A stretch of 64,000 nt of DNA from assembly GCF_900103885.1 (NCBI RefSeq), contig NZ_FNIM01000005.1:1-64000 (forward strand), given 5' to 3'. Under the pieces are notes generated by a model. It had not been told where the DNA came from, did not search any database, and saw only the letters and a program-made list of their open reading frames with translations. Shown piece by piece: positions 8,153 to 17,144 of this stretch. The stretch comes from Actinomyces ruminicola. GTDB taxonomy: Bacteria > Actinomycetota > Actinomycetes > Actinomycetales > Actinomycetaceae. A program made the position numbers and the translations under genes. Numbering within the stretch: position 1 is the first letter of the stretch; each line of letters opens with the position of its first letter.

Positions 8153-8761
8153 TTACTGCGCATTCCACTCGGCCAGCATCCAGCCGGGCTGACGCTCCCC
8201 CGGCAGCAGCACCGCATGACGGCAGTTGTCCATGCTCCGCAGCCCGAACCAGGAGCCCGAATCTAGCCCCAGCAGGTGGCTCACGCCGAGCGTGATCGCC
8301 GAGCCGTGAGAGACGACCACGACGGTTCGATCCTCAGCCGACATCGTCTCCTGAAGGATGCGCCGCAGCGTACCTCCCACGCGCGCCGAAGTAGCGGCCC
8401 GAGTCTCCACGCCCACTCCGGCGGGATCCTCCCCCCGGCGCCAGGCGGCGTACTCCTCGGGCCAGTGCGCCTCCATGTCGGCACGCGCCAGCCCCTCCCA
8501 GCGGCCGAAGGAGCGCTCGAGCAGCCCCTCGTCGAACTCGACCTCCGTGCCGGTCAGCTCAGCCAGAGCATGCGCGGTCTGCCGGGCGCGGATCAGCGGG
8601 GAGGAGACAATGCGCACCGGATCCAGTGCGGCCAACCCGGGCGCCGCCGCCCGCGCCTGTTCACGGCCGGCCTCGTTGAGGGGGATGTCGATGCGTCCCT
8701 GCACGCGCATCCCGGCGTTGTAGTCGGTCTGCCCGTGCCGCCACAGGATCAGTCTCGTCAT
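8153..8761 (-). CDS. Histidine phosphatase family protein, GpgP-like
   Basis: A 202-residue phosphoglycerate-mutase-fold phosphatase. The catalytic RHG is at residues 8-10, a conserved ERSFGRWEG follows near residue 80, and the second catalytic histidine is in VVVVSHGSAI. In Mycobacterium tuberculosis the gene directly after nadD and rsfS (Rv2419c) encodes glucosyl-3-phosphoglycerate phosphatase, and this gene holds the same position, 27 bases after rsfS. That supports a GpgP-like role in glucosylglycerate or methylglucose polysaccharide synthesis, but the superfamily is broad and the substrate is inferred from synteny only. Confidence 0.85.
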   Translation of the reverse strand: MTRLILWRHGQTDYNAGMRVQGRIDIPLNEAGREQARAAAPGLAALDPVRIVSSPLIRARQTAHALAELTGTEVEFDEGLLERSFGRWEGLARADMEAHWPEEYAAWRRGEDPAGVGVETRAATSARVGGTLRRILQETMSAEDRTVVVVSHGSAITLGVSHLLGLDSGSWFGLRSMDNCRHAVLLPGERQPGWMLAEWNAQ

Positions 8762-8788
8762 GATCTACACGCTCCGACGAGCCTGGCC

Positions 8789-9169
8789 TCAGCCCTGGGC
8801 GGGCTCCGGCTCGACGGCGGGGAGGGGCACCATCGGGCAGTCCTTCCACAACCGCTCGAGCCCGTAGTACTCGCGATCCTCGTCCCGCAGCACGTGCACA
8901 ACGACGTCGGCGTAGTCCAGGAGCACCCAGTTGGCCTCTTCGAGTCCCTCTCGCACCCGGGCCTTGGCACCCGCCTTGAACATGGCCTCCTCTACGGCAT
9001 CGACAACAGCGCGTACCTGGCGGTCATTGGCGGCGGAGACGATCAGGAAGATATCCGTGAAGGCCAGGCGCTCGGAGACATCGATGGCGACGGCGTTCTC
9101 CGCCTTCTTCTCTGCGGCGGCACGGGCCGCTGCGGCGGCCAACTCGACGGCGTGTTCAGTGGCGGGCAC
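8789..9169 (-). CDS. rsfS: Ribosomal silencing factor RsfS (YbeB/Iojap family)
   Basis: A 126-residue protein that binds ribosomal protein L14 and blocks subunit joining when nutrients are scarce. The family core DIFLIVSAANDRQVRAVVDA and the later WVLLDYADVVVHVL and YYGLERLW segments are all present. The GTG start at 9169 is preceded by AAGGAG. It lies between an unknown membrane protein gene upstream and the histidine phosphatase downstream, within the conserved nadD-rsfS neighbourhood. Confidence 0.95.
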   Translation of the reverse strand: MPATEHAVELAAAAARAAAEKKAENAVAIDVSERLAFTDIFLIVSAANDRQVRAVVDAVEEAMFKAGAKARVREGLEEANWVLLDYADVVVHVLRDEDREYYGLERLWKDCPMVPLPAVEPEPAQG

Positions 9170-9228
9170 GGGGCTCCTTCTGCGGCTGGTGGTTGGGCTC
9201 TGCCTTTAACTCTAGCGGCGAGGTGGGG

Positions 9229-10875
9229 TCAGATCACCAGCCGCGTCCAGGTTTCGATTGCCTCGGTGCTTTGAGAAAAGATGGAGATTGCACCACTGTT
9301 GTCCAAGTACCACAAAACCGCAAGTACCACCAATGCGAGTACCACTGCCAGGAGAATTACCAGCAGGATTCGTCCCGGACCTGAGCCGCCCTGGGCCTTT
9401 CCCGGCGCCGCAGCTACCCGCTCGTCAGTGTCCTCCACGGCGGCCGCCGGGGTCGTAGCAGCGACTGTCTCCACTGCATCGTCGCTCGCCGCTGACTCCG
9501 CCGCATCCAGGGAGGGCCACTGCGGATTGTCTATGCCGTCATAGATCTCGACGGCATCGGGCTGAGCCTCGGTATCGTCGATACCGTCGGTCTCCTCACG
9601 AAGGTCAGAGCCGGACTGCTGCGAGACCTGCAGCGCCGCGTCCGGCTGGATGACCGGCTGGACGGCGCTCAGCTCGCCCGTGTCTGTATCCACCGTGCGC
9701 ACGCCCTGAGCGGCGGCCGGAATACGGACGATCGGGCGACGGGTCGGCGCGGCCGCCTCGGCCTCCTCCGACGGCGTCCCGGCGCCATCCTGCTGCTCCT
9801 GCTCCGCGACCTGCTCGGCCGACTGGACCGGGAGCTCACCAGTGTCGGTGCCGTCGCCGCCGACTGCGGCGGGACTCGGCTGCCGAGTACCAGCGGTCTC
9901 CAACTGTTCCTCAGCATTGCGCCCGTCGTCGGACGCCCGCCGGTGCCTGAGCGAGCGTCGGGTAGGGACCGGGCGGGGCTCTGCGGATTCAGTGGTCTCC
10001 GCCGCGATCGGGGCGTCGACGGCCTCGAGGACGCCGGTGGGCAGAGCGGAGATCTCCTCCATCTGCGCATCGGTCAGCCTGGTGCCCGCCACCTGTGGGG
10101 ATGCGGCGCCCGGAACCCCCGCTGCCGGGGCGGCATCCGCGCCCTCATCCGTTGCCGGAGTGATCTCCGCGTTTTCGTCCTCGGCGGCCTGGCCCGTCGC
10201 AGGCGCTTCAGGAGAGGGAATTACCACCGGGACTTGGGCCGACGGCGCGCCCTCGGGCTGCGTGACCGCCTCGGTCTCCTCCGCAAGCGGCGTAGGCGCC
10301 TCGTCGGCCGGGGCCTCCGCCTCCACCGGCGTCTCGGCCTCCAGGTCCGGTTCGGCCGGGGCCTCCGCCTCCACCGGCGTCTCGGCCTCCAGGTCCGGTT
10401 CGGCCGGGGCCTCCGCCTCCACCGGCGTCTCGGCCTCCAGGTCCGGTTCGGCCGGGGCCTCCGCCTCCACCGGCGTCTCGGCCTCCAGGTCCGGTTCGGC
10501 CGGCGTCTCGGCCGTGGCGGGCGTCGCCGTCGGCGACTGCTCGGCGGGCACGCCGTCGACCGGCGTTGCGGGAGCGGTGTGATGCCCGGTCGCCTCGTGC
10601 GCGGGGGCCTGGATGACGGGCTGATCGGCGAGCGGGTCCTGGAGGGCACGGGCCTGCTCAGGAGTGATCTCACCGGCCTCAAGCGCCTGCTGCAGTGCCT
10701 CAGCCTCCTGACGCAGGCGCCGCATCTCGCGGCGGGTGAGCAGCGGCTGCTGCCCGGTCAGGTAGGCCTCGCGCTCGGCAGCTCGCTCCGCCTCCCGCAT
10801 GGCACGACGGCTGCGACGCGGGGCGGCACCCGCCGAGCCGGACTCGGGCTGGTTGACGACGGTGTTCTCACTCAC
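9229..10875 (-). CDS. Repetitive acidic protein with C-terminal membrane anchor, function unknown
   Basis: A 548-residue protein I do not recognise. The N-terminus is basic and helical ([17 protein letters not shown], then an [11 protein letters not shown] segment resembling short helical regulatory repeats). A long Pro/Ala/Glu-rich, presumably disordered middle contains four identical 16-residue repeats encoded by perfect 48-bp DNA repeats. One hydrophobic segment ([22 protein letters not shown]) lies near the C-terminus, followed by about 25 residues. The order suggests a large cytoplasmic tail anchored at its C-terminal end. Its GTG overlaps the nadD stop by 8 bases, so the two are co-translated. 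The position between nadD and rsfS hints at a housekeeping context but gives no function. Confidence 0.8.
   Translation of the reverse strand: MSENTVVNQPESGSAGAAPRRSRRAMREAERAAEREAYLTGQQPLLTRREMRRLRQEAEALQQALEAGEITPEQARALQDPLADQPVIQAPAHEATGHHTAPATPVDGVPAEQSPTATPATAETPAEPDLEAETPVEAEAPAEPDLEAETPVEAEAPAEPDLEAETPVEAEAPAEPDLEAETPVEAEAPADEAPTPLAEETEAVTQPEGAPSAQVPVVIPSPEAPATGQAAEDENAEITPATDEGADAAPAAGVPGAASPQVAGTRLTDAQMEEISALPTGVLEAVDAPIAAETTESAEPRPVPTRRSLRHRRASDDGRNAEEQLETAGTRQPSPAAVGGDGTDTGELPVQSAEQVAEQEQQDGAGTPSEEAEAAAPTRRPIVRIPAAAQGVRTVDTDTGELSAVQPVIQPDAALQVSQQSGSDLREETDGIDDTEAQPDAVEIYDGIDNPQWPSLDAAESAASDDAVETVAATTPAAAVEDTDERVAAAPGKAQGGSGPGRILLVILLAVVLALVVLAVLWYLDNSGAISIFSQSTEAIETWTRLVI
10306..10497 (-). 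repeat. Four perfect 48-bp tandem repeats inside the 9229-10875 gene
   Basis: Units begin at 10306, 10354, 10402 and 10450 and are identical at the DNA level. Each encodes 16 residues containing [14 protein letters not shown]. Identity without synonymous drift indicates very recent expansion by slippage or recombination. Copy number is likely to vary between strains. Confidence 0.95.
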
Positions 10876-11548
10876 CTTCGCTCTCCTTCCTCAGGGACTG
10901 CTCACGCGCAACACGGGCGGTCATGGACGTGGTGGACGCGGACCGCTCGGCCATCCGGTAAAGACCGTACTTGCGGATGTACTGGACCACGCCGTCGGGC
11001 ACGAGGTACCACACCGGTCCGCCCCGGCCGACGCGCCTACGGCAGGCGGTGGAGGAGATGGCCATGGCGGGCACCTCCACCAGCGAGATCTTGTCCGCGG
11101 GCAGGCCCGTGTCTGTGAGCACGTGCCCCGGCCGCGTCACCCCGACCATGTGCGCCAGGGACATGATCTCCTCATTGTCCTTCCAGGTGAGGATCTGGGC
11201 GAGCGCGTCAGCACCCGTAATGAAGTACAACTCGGCGCCAGGGTACTCCGCCATGATGTCGTGGAGCGTGTCGATTGTGTAAGTCGTGCCGCCGCGGTCG
11301 ATATCAACCCGGGAGACGGTGAAACGCGGGTTGGAAGCGGTCGCGATAACCGTCATCAGATAGCGGTGCTCGGCAGGAGAGACCCTCCGGTCCTTCTTGA
11401 AGGGCTGCGCCCAGGTGGGCACGAAAATGACCTCATCGAGGTTGAAGACGTCCTGCACCTCGGATGCGGCGACGAGGTGGCCGTGGTGGATCGGGTCAAA
11501 GGTGCCACCCATGATGCCGATGCGCAGGGGGCGCGTGCTGTCACTCAC
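10868..11548 (-). CDS. nadD: Nicotinate-nucleotide adenylyltransferase
   Basis: A 226-residue nucleotidyltransferase that adenylates nicotinate mononucleotide in NAD synthesis. The N-terminal [11 protein letters not shown] (residues 14-24) is the nucleotide-binding signature and [10 protein letters not shown] near the C-terminus is the second motif. I chose the GTG at 11548 because GGAGGGG stands at proper distance; an in-frame ATG at 11578 would add ten residues without a ribosome binding site. It is the first gene of the nadD-unknown-rsfS group. Confidence 0.93.
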   Translation of the reverse strand: MSDSTRPLRIGIMGGTFDPIHHGHLVAASEVQDVFNLDEVIFVPTWAQPFKKDRRVSPAEHRYLMTVIATASNPRFTVSRVDIDRGGTTYTIDTLHDIMAEYPGAELYFITGADALAQILTWKDNEEIMSLAHMVGVTRPGHVLTDTGLPADKISLVEVPAMAISSTACRRRVGRGGPVWYLVPDGVVQYIRKYGLYRMAERSASTTSMTARVAREQSLRKESEGE

Positions 11549-11890
11549 GAGCGCCCCTCCTTGCTGCCTTCCACGCACTCTCCTCCAGTCCGTCCCGCTC
11601 GCCGACTGCGCGCGAGCACCTCCATCCTGCCACGCCGGTCCGGCACAGACCGATTCTCACACGCGGCAAGCCAATGTTGAGACGTCCACGACGGTCCGCA
11701 AGTCATGACATCCACCGCCGCAAAACGCACACACCAGCACCCAACTATGGCTACGATCACAGCAGGTTGTCGTCATCCTGCCAATGGTGCTCCACCCGAG
11801 TCCCTGCCAATGTCGGTGAACCTCGGAACAGGCTCCGACCGGGAAGCCGGATGCCGGCGCCGCTGACCCCATCCCGAAAGGAGTCCGACG
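11549..11890. other. Divergent intergenic region between nadD and the dicarboxylate transporter
   Basis: No gene is supported. It must hold promoters for both directions. The only distinct structure is a directly repeated CCTGCCAATG near 11777-11812 on the transporter side. Elsewhere I see nothing notable. Confidence 0.5.
11777..11812 (+). promoter_or_regulatory. Direct repeat CCTGCCAATG x2, possible operator for the dicarboxylate transporter
   Basis: The identical decamers start at 11777 and 11803 (26 bp apart), about 80-110 bases before the transporter ATG. The spacing approximates an integral number of helical turns, as for a regulator binding two sites on one face. A TACGAT at 11752-11757 could be a -10. 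This is suggestive only. Confidence 0.3.
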
Positions 11891-13201
11891 ATGATCTGGT
11901 TCCATCTTGCCGTCGTCCTGCTGTTCATAATCATCGGTGCCCGCATGGGCGGCGTCGGCATTGGCCTGGCCGGCGGCGCCGGCATCCTGGTGCTGGTACT
12001 GACCGGCGTGCACACATCAACGGACGACGCCCCTTGGGAGGTCATCGGCATCATCATGTCGGTGATCTGCACAGTGGCCGCCTTGCAGCTGGCGGGCGCC
12101 ATGGACCACCTGGTCCACCTCACCGAGGTGCTGCTGCGCAAGCACCCCAAGCAGATTGTGTTCCTGGCGCCGATTGTCACCTACCTGATGTCCCTGCTGT
12201 GCGGCACCGGGCACACCGCGTACTCAGTCATCCCCGTCATTGTGGACGTGGCCAAGGGGCACGGCATCCGCCCCTCCCGGCCGCTGTCCATCGCCGTCGT
12301 TTCCTCCCAGGTCGGCGTGGCCGCCTCTCCGATCTCCGCCGCCATGGTCGCCCTGGTCGTTGCCCTGGAGCCGATCAACATCGGCTACTTGCAGTGCCTG
12401 GCCATTGTCATCCCCACAACCTTCATCGGCTGTCTGGTGGGCGCCGTCGTCGCCTACTTCCAGGGCAGCGAGCTTGAGGACGACCCGGTCTACCTCGAGC
12501 GCAAGGCGAAGGGACTGGTCAAGCCGTCTGCCGCCGCGGCCGCCGATTACAAGGCCGCGCCCAGCGCCGTTCCGAGCCTCATCATCTTCCTGGTCGCCCT
12601 GATCCTGGTGGTCACCTACGCGACCGTCTCCTCCCCGGAGCTGGGCATCATGTCCGACCCGCCGATGGGCTCGACCCCCGCGATCATGACCATCATGCTG
12701 GCGACGGCCGCGATAATCTGTGCCGCAGCCAAGCGGCCCACGGCGCAAATCGCCACTCAGGACACCTTCCGCGCCGGCATGACGGCCGCCGTGTGCATCC
12801 TCGGTCTGGCCTGGCTGGGCAACGCCTTCGTCAACCAGTACGAGGAGACCATCTCCAACGCGCTGTCCGGCCCGTTCCAGGCGGCGCCGTGGCTGGTGGC
12901 CGTGTTCTTCTACTTCGCGGCACCGCTCATGTTCTCCCACGCGGCCACCACCCGGGCGTTCATGCCGCTCATGGTGTCCCTGGGCCTGCCGGGGACGGCA
13001 CTGGTCGCCTCCTACCCGGCGGTGGCGAACTACTACCTGCTGCCCAACTACCCGACGACGGTCGCCGCCATGGAGATGGACGACACCGGCTCCACACGCG
13101 TGGGCAAGATGGTGCTCAACCACCCCTTCGTGCTTCCCGGCACCGCCGCCATCATCGTGTGTGTGGCCCTGGGCTTCCTGATCGCGCCGTTCATCATCTG
13201 A
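11891..13201 (+). CDS. Anaerobic C4-dicarboxylate transporter (DcuA/DcuB family)
   Basis: A 436-residue protein with about ten to twelve membrane segments. It matches the Dcu family throughout, including GARMGGVGIGLAGGAGILVL near the N-terminus, the MSLLCGTGHTAYSVIPVI core and the QVGVAASPISAAMVAL loop. DcuA/B exchange fumarate, malate or aspartate for succinate across the membrane during anaerobic growth. The ATG at 11891 follows AAAGGAG. It is monocistronic: a strong terminator hairpin follows at 13286. Together with cytochrome bd elsewhere in the window it suggests adaptation to low oxygen. Which Dcu subtype it is cannot be settled from sequence alone. Confidence 0.93.
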   Translation: MIWFHLAVVLLFIIIGARMGGVGIGLAGGAGILVLVLTGVHTSTDDAPWEVIGIIMSVICTVAALQLAGAMDHLVHLTEVLLRKHPKQIVFLAPIVTYLMSLLCGTGHTAYSVIPVIVDVAKGHGIRPSRPLSIAVVSSQVGVAASPISAAMVALVVALEPINIGYLQCLAIVIPTTFIGCLVGAVVAYFQGSELEDDPVYLERKAKGLVKPSAAAAADYKAAPSAVPSLIIFLVALILVVTYATVSSPELGIMSDPPMGSTPAIMTIMLATAAIICAAAKRPTAQIATQDTFRAGMTAAVCILGLAWLGNAFVNQYEETISNALSGPFQAAPWLVAVFFYFAAPLMFSHAATTRAFMPLMVSLGLPGTALVASYPAVANYYLLPNYPTTVAAMEMDDTGSTRVGKMVLNHPFVLPGTAAIIVCVALGFLIAPFII

Positions 13202-13285
13202 GCCGGGCCGGTGCGGGCCGGACTCGACGGAATCAGGCTGTGGCCTGGTCGCGTCGCCGTCCGGCAGCCCAGGCGCCATGGGATC

Positions 13286-13323
13286 GGGGAGGGCGTCCGA
13301 GTCGATACTCGGACGCCCTCCCC
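13286..13323 (+). terminator. Rho-independent terminator after the dicarboxylate transporter
   Basis: Perfect 16-bp arms (13286-13301 and 13308-13323) around a 6-base loop, followed by GTTTCCCTT. It separates the transporter from the glycosyltransferase operon. Confidence 0.9.
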
Positions 13324-13492
13324 GTTTCCCTTCACGGCGCCCAGGCGGGCGCAACATCGAGGACGCGGGTCCGCCGCCGGTGACGCCGGCACCCGCCTTA
13401 GAGGACTCTCATAGTCATCTCATCGTCGTCTTCTGGGCGGACGGGAGCCTGATTGATGAAGTCGCCATCGGGCGATCGGAAAGAAGACTCCC

Positions 13493-14809
13493 ATGACTGA
13501 CAGACAACCCCCGGCACAGACCTTGGCCCCGCCGCCCGCGATCGCCGCGTCGGTTCCCATGCCTTCACCCGCGGCCCTCGCCCCCACGCCGACGCGCGCC
13601 CTAACGCTGCGTCCGCCCTCCCCCAGCATCCGCGTGGTGCTCTACAGCCACGACGCCCAGGGGCTGGGACACCTGCGCCGCAACCTGGCGCTCGCCCACC
13701 GGATCGCCTCAGACCTGCCCGCCCTCACCGGCGCCTCGGTCACCGGCCTGCTCGTGGCCGGCGTCTCCCCCTCCCCCGGGTTCTCCCTCCCCGCCGGCTT
13801 CGACTGGCTGGTGCTCCCGGGCTTCACCAAGAGCTCCGGCGGCTACCGTCCACGCGGCCTGCGCGGCACGCCCGACTCGCTGGCGACGCTTCGCTCCGGA
13901 CTGGTGGCCTCCGCCCTGCAGCGCTTCGCCCCGCACCTGGTGATCGTGGACCGCCACATCTACGGGGTCCGCAAGGAGCTGCGCGCGCCCCTGAAGCACC
14001 TGCGCGCCACCTGTCCCCACACCCGGATCGTGCTCGGTCTGCGAGAGGTGCTGGATGCACCGGAAGTCGCCGCCGCCGAGTGGCGCAACCTGGATGCCCC
14101 CGCCAACCTGCGGGAGCTGATCGACGAGGTGTGGATCTACGGCGATCCCGCTGTGCACGACCCGGTGGCCACCGGCGAGGTCCCGATGTCCCTGCGCGAC
14201 CGCGCCGTCTTCACCGGCTACCTGGCCAAGGGACGCAGCCTGCTGGACCACGGCCGCCGGGCGCCGGAGGACCCCTTCGTCCTGACCACCGTCGGCGGCG
14301 GCTCGGACGGCCTCGAGCTGCTGCGCAGCGCCGCCCGCATGGCCCCTCCCCCCGGCCACCGGCACGTACTGGTCACCGGACCGCAGTTGGACGAGGCCGG
14401 CTTCGACGCCGTGCAGACCGCCGCCGGCCCCGCTACCGAGGTGCACCGTGCGCTGCCCGGGTTGAGCCGATGGATCGAGCGCGCCGCGGCGGTGGTCGCC
14501 ATGGGCGGCTACAACACCGCCTGCGAGATCCTGGCCACCTCCACCCCGGCACTGATGGTCCCGCGCGAGCAGCCGCGGCTGGAGCAGCTCATCCGCGCCC
14601 GCGCCCTGCAGGCAGCGGACGCCGTCGACGTCATGCGCACCGCCGACCTCAGCCCCGAGGGGCTCACTGCCTGGGCCACCGGAGCCGTTACCAGGCGCGT
14701 GTCCCGCACCGGCCTGAACACCGATGGCCTGCCCGCCGCCGTCCGCCGCGCCGCCGCCCTGCTGCGCCCCCAGCTAGCAACCCACCACCTCCAGGAGAGA
14801 GCGTCATGA
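13493..14809 (+). CDS. Predicted glycosyltransferase, MurG/GT28-like (COG4671 type)
   Basis: A 438-residue protein. After a proline-rich leader of about 40 residues comes VLYSHDAQGLGHLRRNLALA, the GHLRR loop characteristic of the predicted COG4671 glycosyltransferases. The C-terminal half ends with VVAMGGYNTACEILATSTPALMVPRE, the nucleotide-sugar-binding segment of GT28 enzymes. The acceptor is unknown. It opens an eight-gene plus-strand operon; its TGA overlaps the next ATG (ATGA). A purine-rich AAAGAAG precedes the start. The early translation looks less conserved than the rest, so an internal start is possible but no better ribosome binding site is seen. Confidence 0.85.
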   Translation: MTDRQPPAQTLAPPPAIAASVPMPSPAALAPTPTRALTLRPPSPSIRVVLYSHDAQGLGHLRRNLALAHRIASDLPALTGASVTGLLVAGVSPSPGFSLPAGFDWLVLPGFTKSSGGYRPRGLRGTPDSLATLRSGLVASALQRFAPHLVIVDRHIYGVRKELRAPLKHLRATCPHTRIVLGLREVLDAPEVAAAEWRNLDAPANLRELIDEVWIYGDPAVHDPVATGEVPMSLRDRAVFTGYLAKGRSLLDHGRRAPEDPFVLTTVGGGSDGLELLRSAARMAPPPGHRHVLVTGPQLDEAGFDAVQTAAGPATEVHRALPGLSRWIERAAAVVAMGGYNTACEILATSTPALMVPREQPRLEQLIRARALQAADAVDVMRTADLSPEGLTAWATGAVTRRVSRTGLNTDGLPAAVRRAAALLRPQLATHHLQERAS

Positions 14810-16023
14810 CTCGCATCGGATACGTGCTCAAGGTCTACCCCCGCTTCTCGGAGACCTTCGTGGTCACCGAGATGCTCGCCCGCGAGGCGCTGGGCGACGA
14901 CCTGACCATCTACGCCCTGCGCCCCACCACCGACTCCCGCTTCCACCCCGAGATCGCCCGCATCCGCGCGCAGGTGAACTGGGTGCCGCGCCCGCGCCGC
15001 GCCATCGACATGTGGGAGCTGCTGGCCTCCTCGCTCAAGGAGCCGGACATGCGCACCCACCTGGCCGAGATCCTGCCCGCTGTGGCCGACCTGCCCGGAG
15101 ACGAGGTCGCTCAGGGGGCGGCGCTGGCCCGCAGCGCACGCGACGCGGGCATCACCCACCTGCACGCGCACTTCGCCTCCCTGGCGGGCCGCACCGCCTG
15201 GATCGCCTCCCGCCTGGCCGGCATCCCCTACACCGTCACCACCCACGCCAAGGACATCTACCACGAGTCCGTCGACCGGCTGTGGCTGCGCCGCATCTGT
15301 GCCGACGCCGACCGGGTGATCGCCATCAGCCGCTACAACGAGCGCAATCTGCACTCGCTGCTGGCCGGCACCGGCGCCCGCATCGAGCTGCGCTACAACG
15401 CCCTCGAACTCGACCGCTTCCCCTTCCGCCCGCCCGCACCGGCAGTCGGCCCCCTGCACATCGCGGCCGTGGGTCGGCTGGTGCCCAAGAAGGGATTCAA
15501 CGACCTCATCGACGCCGTCGGCATCCTCACCGAGGCCGGCGTGCCGGTGGTGGCGGACATCGCCGGGGAGGGCGAGGAGCACGACCGCCTTGCGGGGCAG
15601 ATCACCGCCCTGGGCCTGGCAGACCGCGTCAGGCTGCTGGGGCCGCTTACCCAGGCGGAGGTGCGCGCCCTGCTGGGCCGCGCCCAGGTGTTCGCCGCCC
15701 CCTGCGTCCCGACCGACGACGGCAACATCGACGGCCTGCCCACCGTGGTCCTGGAGTCCATGGCCTGCGGCACCCCCGTGATCGCCACCGAAGTCTCCGG
15801 CCTTCCCGAAGTGGTTCGCGACGGCGACACGGGGATCCTGCTGCCGCCCGGCGACCCGCAGGCACTCGCCCGGGCCCTGCGCGAGCTGGCGGAGGGAACG
15901 GTGGACCCGGCCCCGCTGGCCCGCAATGCCCGCGCCCTGATCGAGCGGGACTTCGACTCCCGCGCCCAGGCGGCCGTCCTGTCCGCCTGGCAGTCCAGCC
16001 CCCAACTCGAGGAGAGCCACTGA
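14806..16023 (+). CDS. Glycosyltransferase family 4 protein
   Basis: A 405-residue GT-B enzyme. The N-terminal domain has GYVLKVYPRFSETFVVTEM and THLHAHFA, as in WcaL/AmsK-type colanic-acid transferases. The C-terminal domain has VGRLVPKKGFNDLIDA and GLPTVVLESMACGTPVIAT, the EX7E-type region of family GT4 that binds the nucleotide sugar. Start and stop codons are fused with both neighbours (ATGA upstream, TGATG downstream), indicating translational coupling. It probably adds one sugar to a lipid-linked or cell-surface acceptor built by this operon; donor and acceptor are unknown. Confidence 0.9.
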   Translation: MTRIGYVLKVYPRFSETFVVTEMLAREALGDDLTIYALRPTTDSRFHPEIARIRAQVNWVPRPRRAIDMWELLASSLKEPDMRTHLAEILPAVADLPGDEVAQGAALARSARDAGITHLHAHFASLAGRTAWIASRLAGIPYTVTTHAKDIYHESVDRLWLRRICADADRVIAISRYNERNLHSLLAGTGARIELRYNALELDRFPFRPPAPAVGPLHIAAVGRLVPKKGFNDLIDAVGILTEAGVPVVADIAGEGEEHDRLAGQITALGLADRVRLLGPLTQAEVRALLGRAQVFAAPCVPTDDGNIDGLPTVVLESMACGTPVIATEVSGLPEVVRDGDTGILLPPGDPQALARALRELAEGTVDPAPLARNARALIERDFDSRAQAAVLSAWQSSPQLEESH

Positions 16024-17144
16024 TGCGCATCGCCTACATCTGCGCCGACCCGGGCGTCCCCGTCTTCGGCTCCAAGGGCGCCTCCGTCCACATTCAGGAG
16101 GTGGTGCGGGCGCTGCGCCGCGCCGGCCACGACGTGACCGTGTACGCGGTGCGCCGCGGCAACCTGGTGCCCGCGGACCTGACGGACCTGCACGTGCATA
16201 TCGTCCGGATCGATGCGGCCGACGCCGCCGCCCGCGAGCGCGCCCAGGCCGAAGCCGCCACCCTGTTGTCCGAGCAGGTGCGCGCGGACGGCGCCGACCT
16301 GGTCTATGAGCGTTACTCCCTGTTCTCCACCGCCCTGGCCGCCCTGGCCGACGCTGGCATCCCCGGCGTGCTGGAGGTGAACTCCCCGCTGATCGACGAG
16401 CAGCGCCATCACCGCGAACTGGTGGACGAGGCGGGGGCGCTGGCGGCCCTGCGCGCCCAGGTGCGCGCCGCCCGCACCATCGTGTGCGTCTCCGAGCCGG
16501 TGCGCCGCTGGGTGTGCGGGCACGCCGACGCCCCGCGTGCCGTCACCATCCCCAACGGAGTCAACCTGCAGCGGCTTACTCCCGCCCCGGAGGACCCCGA
16601 CCGCGTGATCGTCACCTTCGTGGGCACGCTCAAGCCCTGGCACGGCGTCGCCGACCTGCTGCGGGCCGCCGCGCTGGCCCGCCAGGAGTGGAGCCTGCGC
16701 ATTATCGGGGATGGCCCCGAGCTGGCCTCCCTGCGCGTCCAGGCGGTGGAGCTCGGCCTGGACGTGGACTTCCGCGGGGCCCTCGCCCCTCAGGACGTGC
16801 CCGCCGCGCTGGCGGGCACTGCCATCGGCGTGGCCCCCTACCCGGACCTGGGCGGCCAGGACGAGCAGTACTTCTCGCCGCTGAAGGTGTTGGAGTACCT
16901 GGCGGCCGGCCTGCCGGTGGTCGCCTCCGCCGTCGGCCAGCTGCCCCGGCTGCTCGACGGCATCGGGGTGCTGGTGCCGCCGTCCGACCCGGCGGCCCTG
17001 GCCGCCGCCCTGGACGACCTCGCCGTCGCCCCGCAGCTGCGCGCCCGACGGGGCGAGCTCGGACGCCGCCGCGCCGAGAAGCGCTACGGCTGGGACACCG
17101 TCGTAGCCCAGATCCTCAGTCAGGCGGAGGTGCAGCATGTCTGA
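16023..17144 (+). CDS. Glycosyltransferase family 4 protein
   Basis: A 373-residue GT4 enzyme different from its upstream neighbour. The N-terminus has a glycine-rich loop (GSKGASVHIQEVVRALRRAGHDV); then IPNGVNLQRLTP and FVGTLKPWHGVADLLRAA mark the start of the C-terminal domain, and SPLKVLEYLAAGLPVVAS carries the donor-binding glutamate region. The start shares a base with the previous stop and the end overlaps the ABC exporter gene by 8 bases. It is the third transferase of the operon, implying a product with at least two or three sugars. Confidence 0.9.
   Translation: MRIAYICADPGVPVFGSKGASVHIQEVVRALRRAGHDVTVYAVRRGNLVPADLTDLHVHIVRIDAADAAARERAQAEAATLLSEQVRADGADLVYERYSLFSTALAALADAGIPGVLEVNSPLIDEQRHHRELVDEAGALAALRAQVRAARTIVCVSEPVRRWVCGHADAPRAVTIPNGVNLQRLTPAPEDPDRVIVTFVGTLKPWHGVADLLRAAALARQEWSLRIIGDGPELASLRVQAVELGLDVDFRGALAPQDVPAALAGTAIGVAPYPDLGGQDEQYFSPLKVLEYLAAGLPVVASAVGQLPRLLDGIGVLVPPSDPAALAAALDDLAVAPQLRARRGELGRRRAEKRYGWDTVVAQILSQAEVQHV

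Noticed and set aside
7208-8266. A plus-strand frame of 352 codons containing a duplicated VELGGFEPPTSSMPW peptide
   Set aside because: The repeated peptide is the conceptual translation of the reverse strand of the two tRNA-Ala genes, a classic annotation artefact.
9229-10875. LytR-CpsA-Psr cell-wall ligase, sometimes found near rsfS
   Set aside because: No LCP domain or its conserved Arg/Asp motifs; the protein is disordered with a C-terminal anchor.
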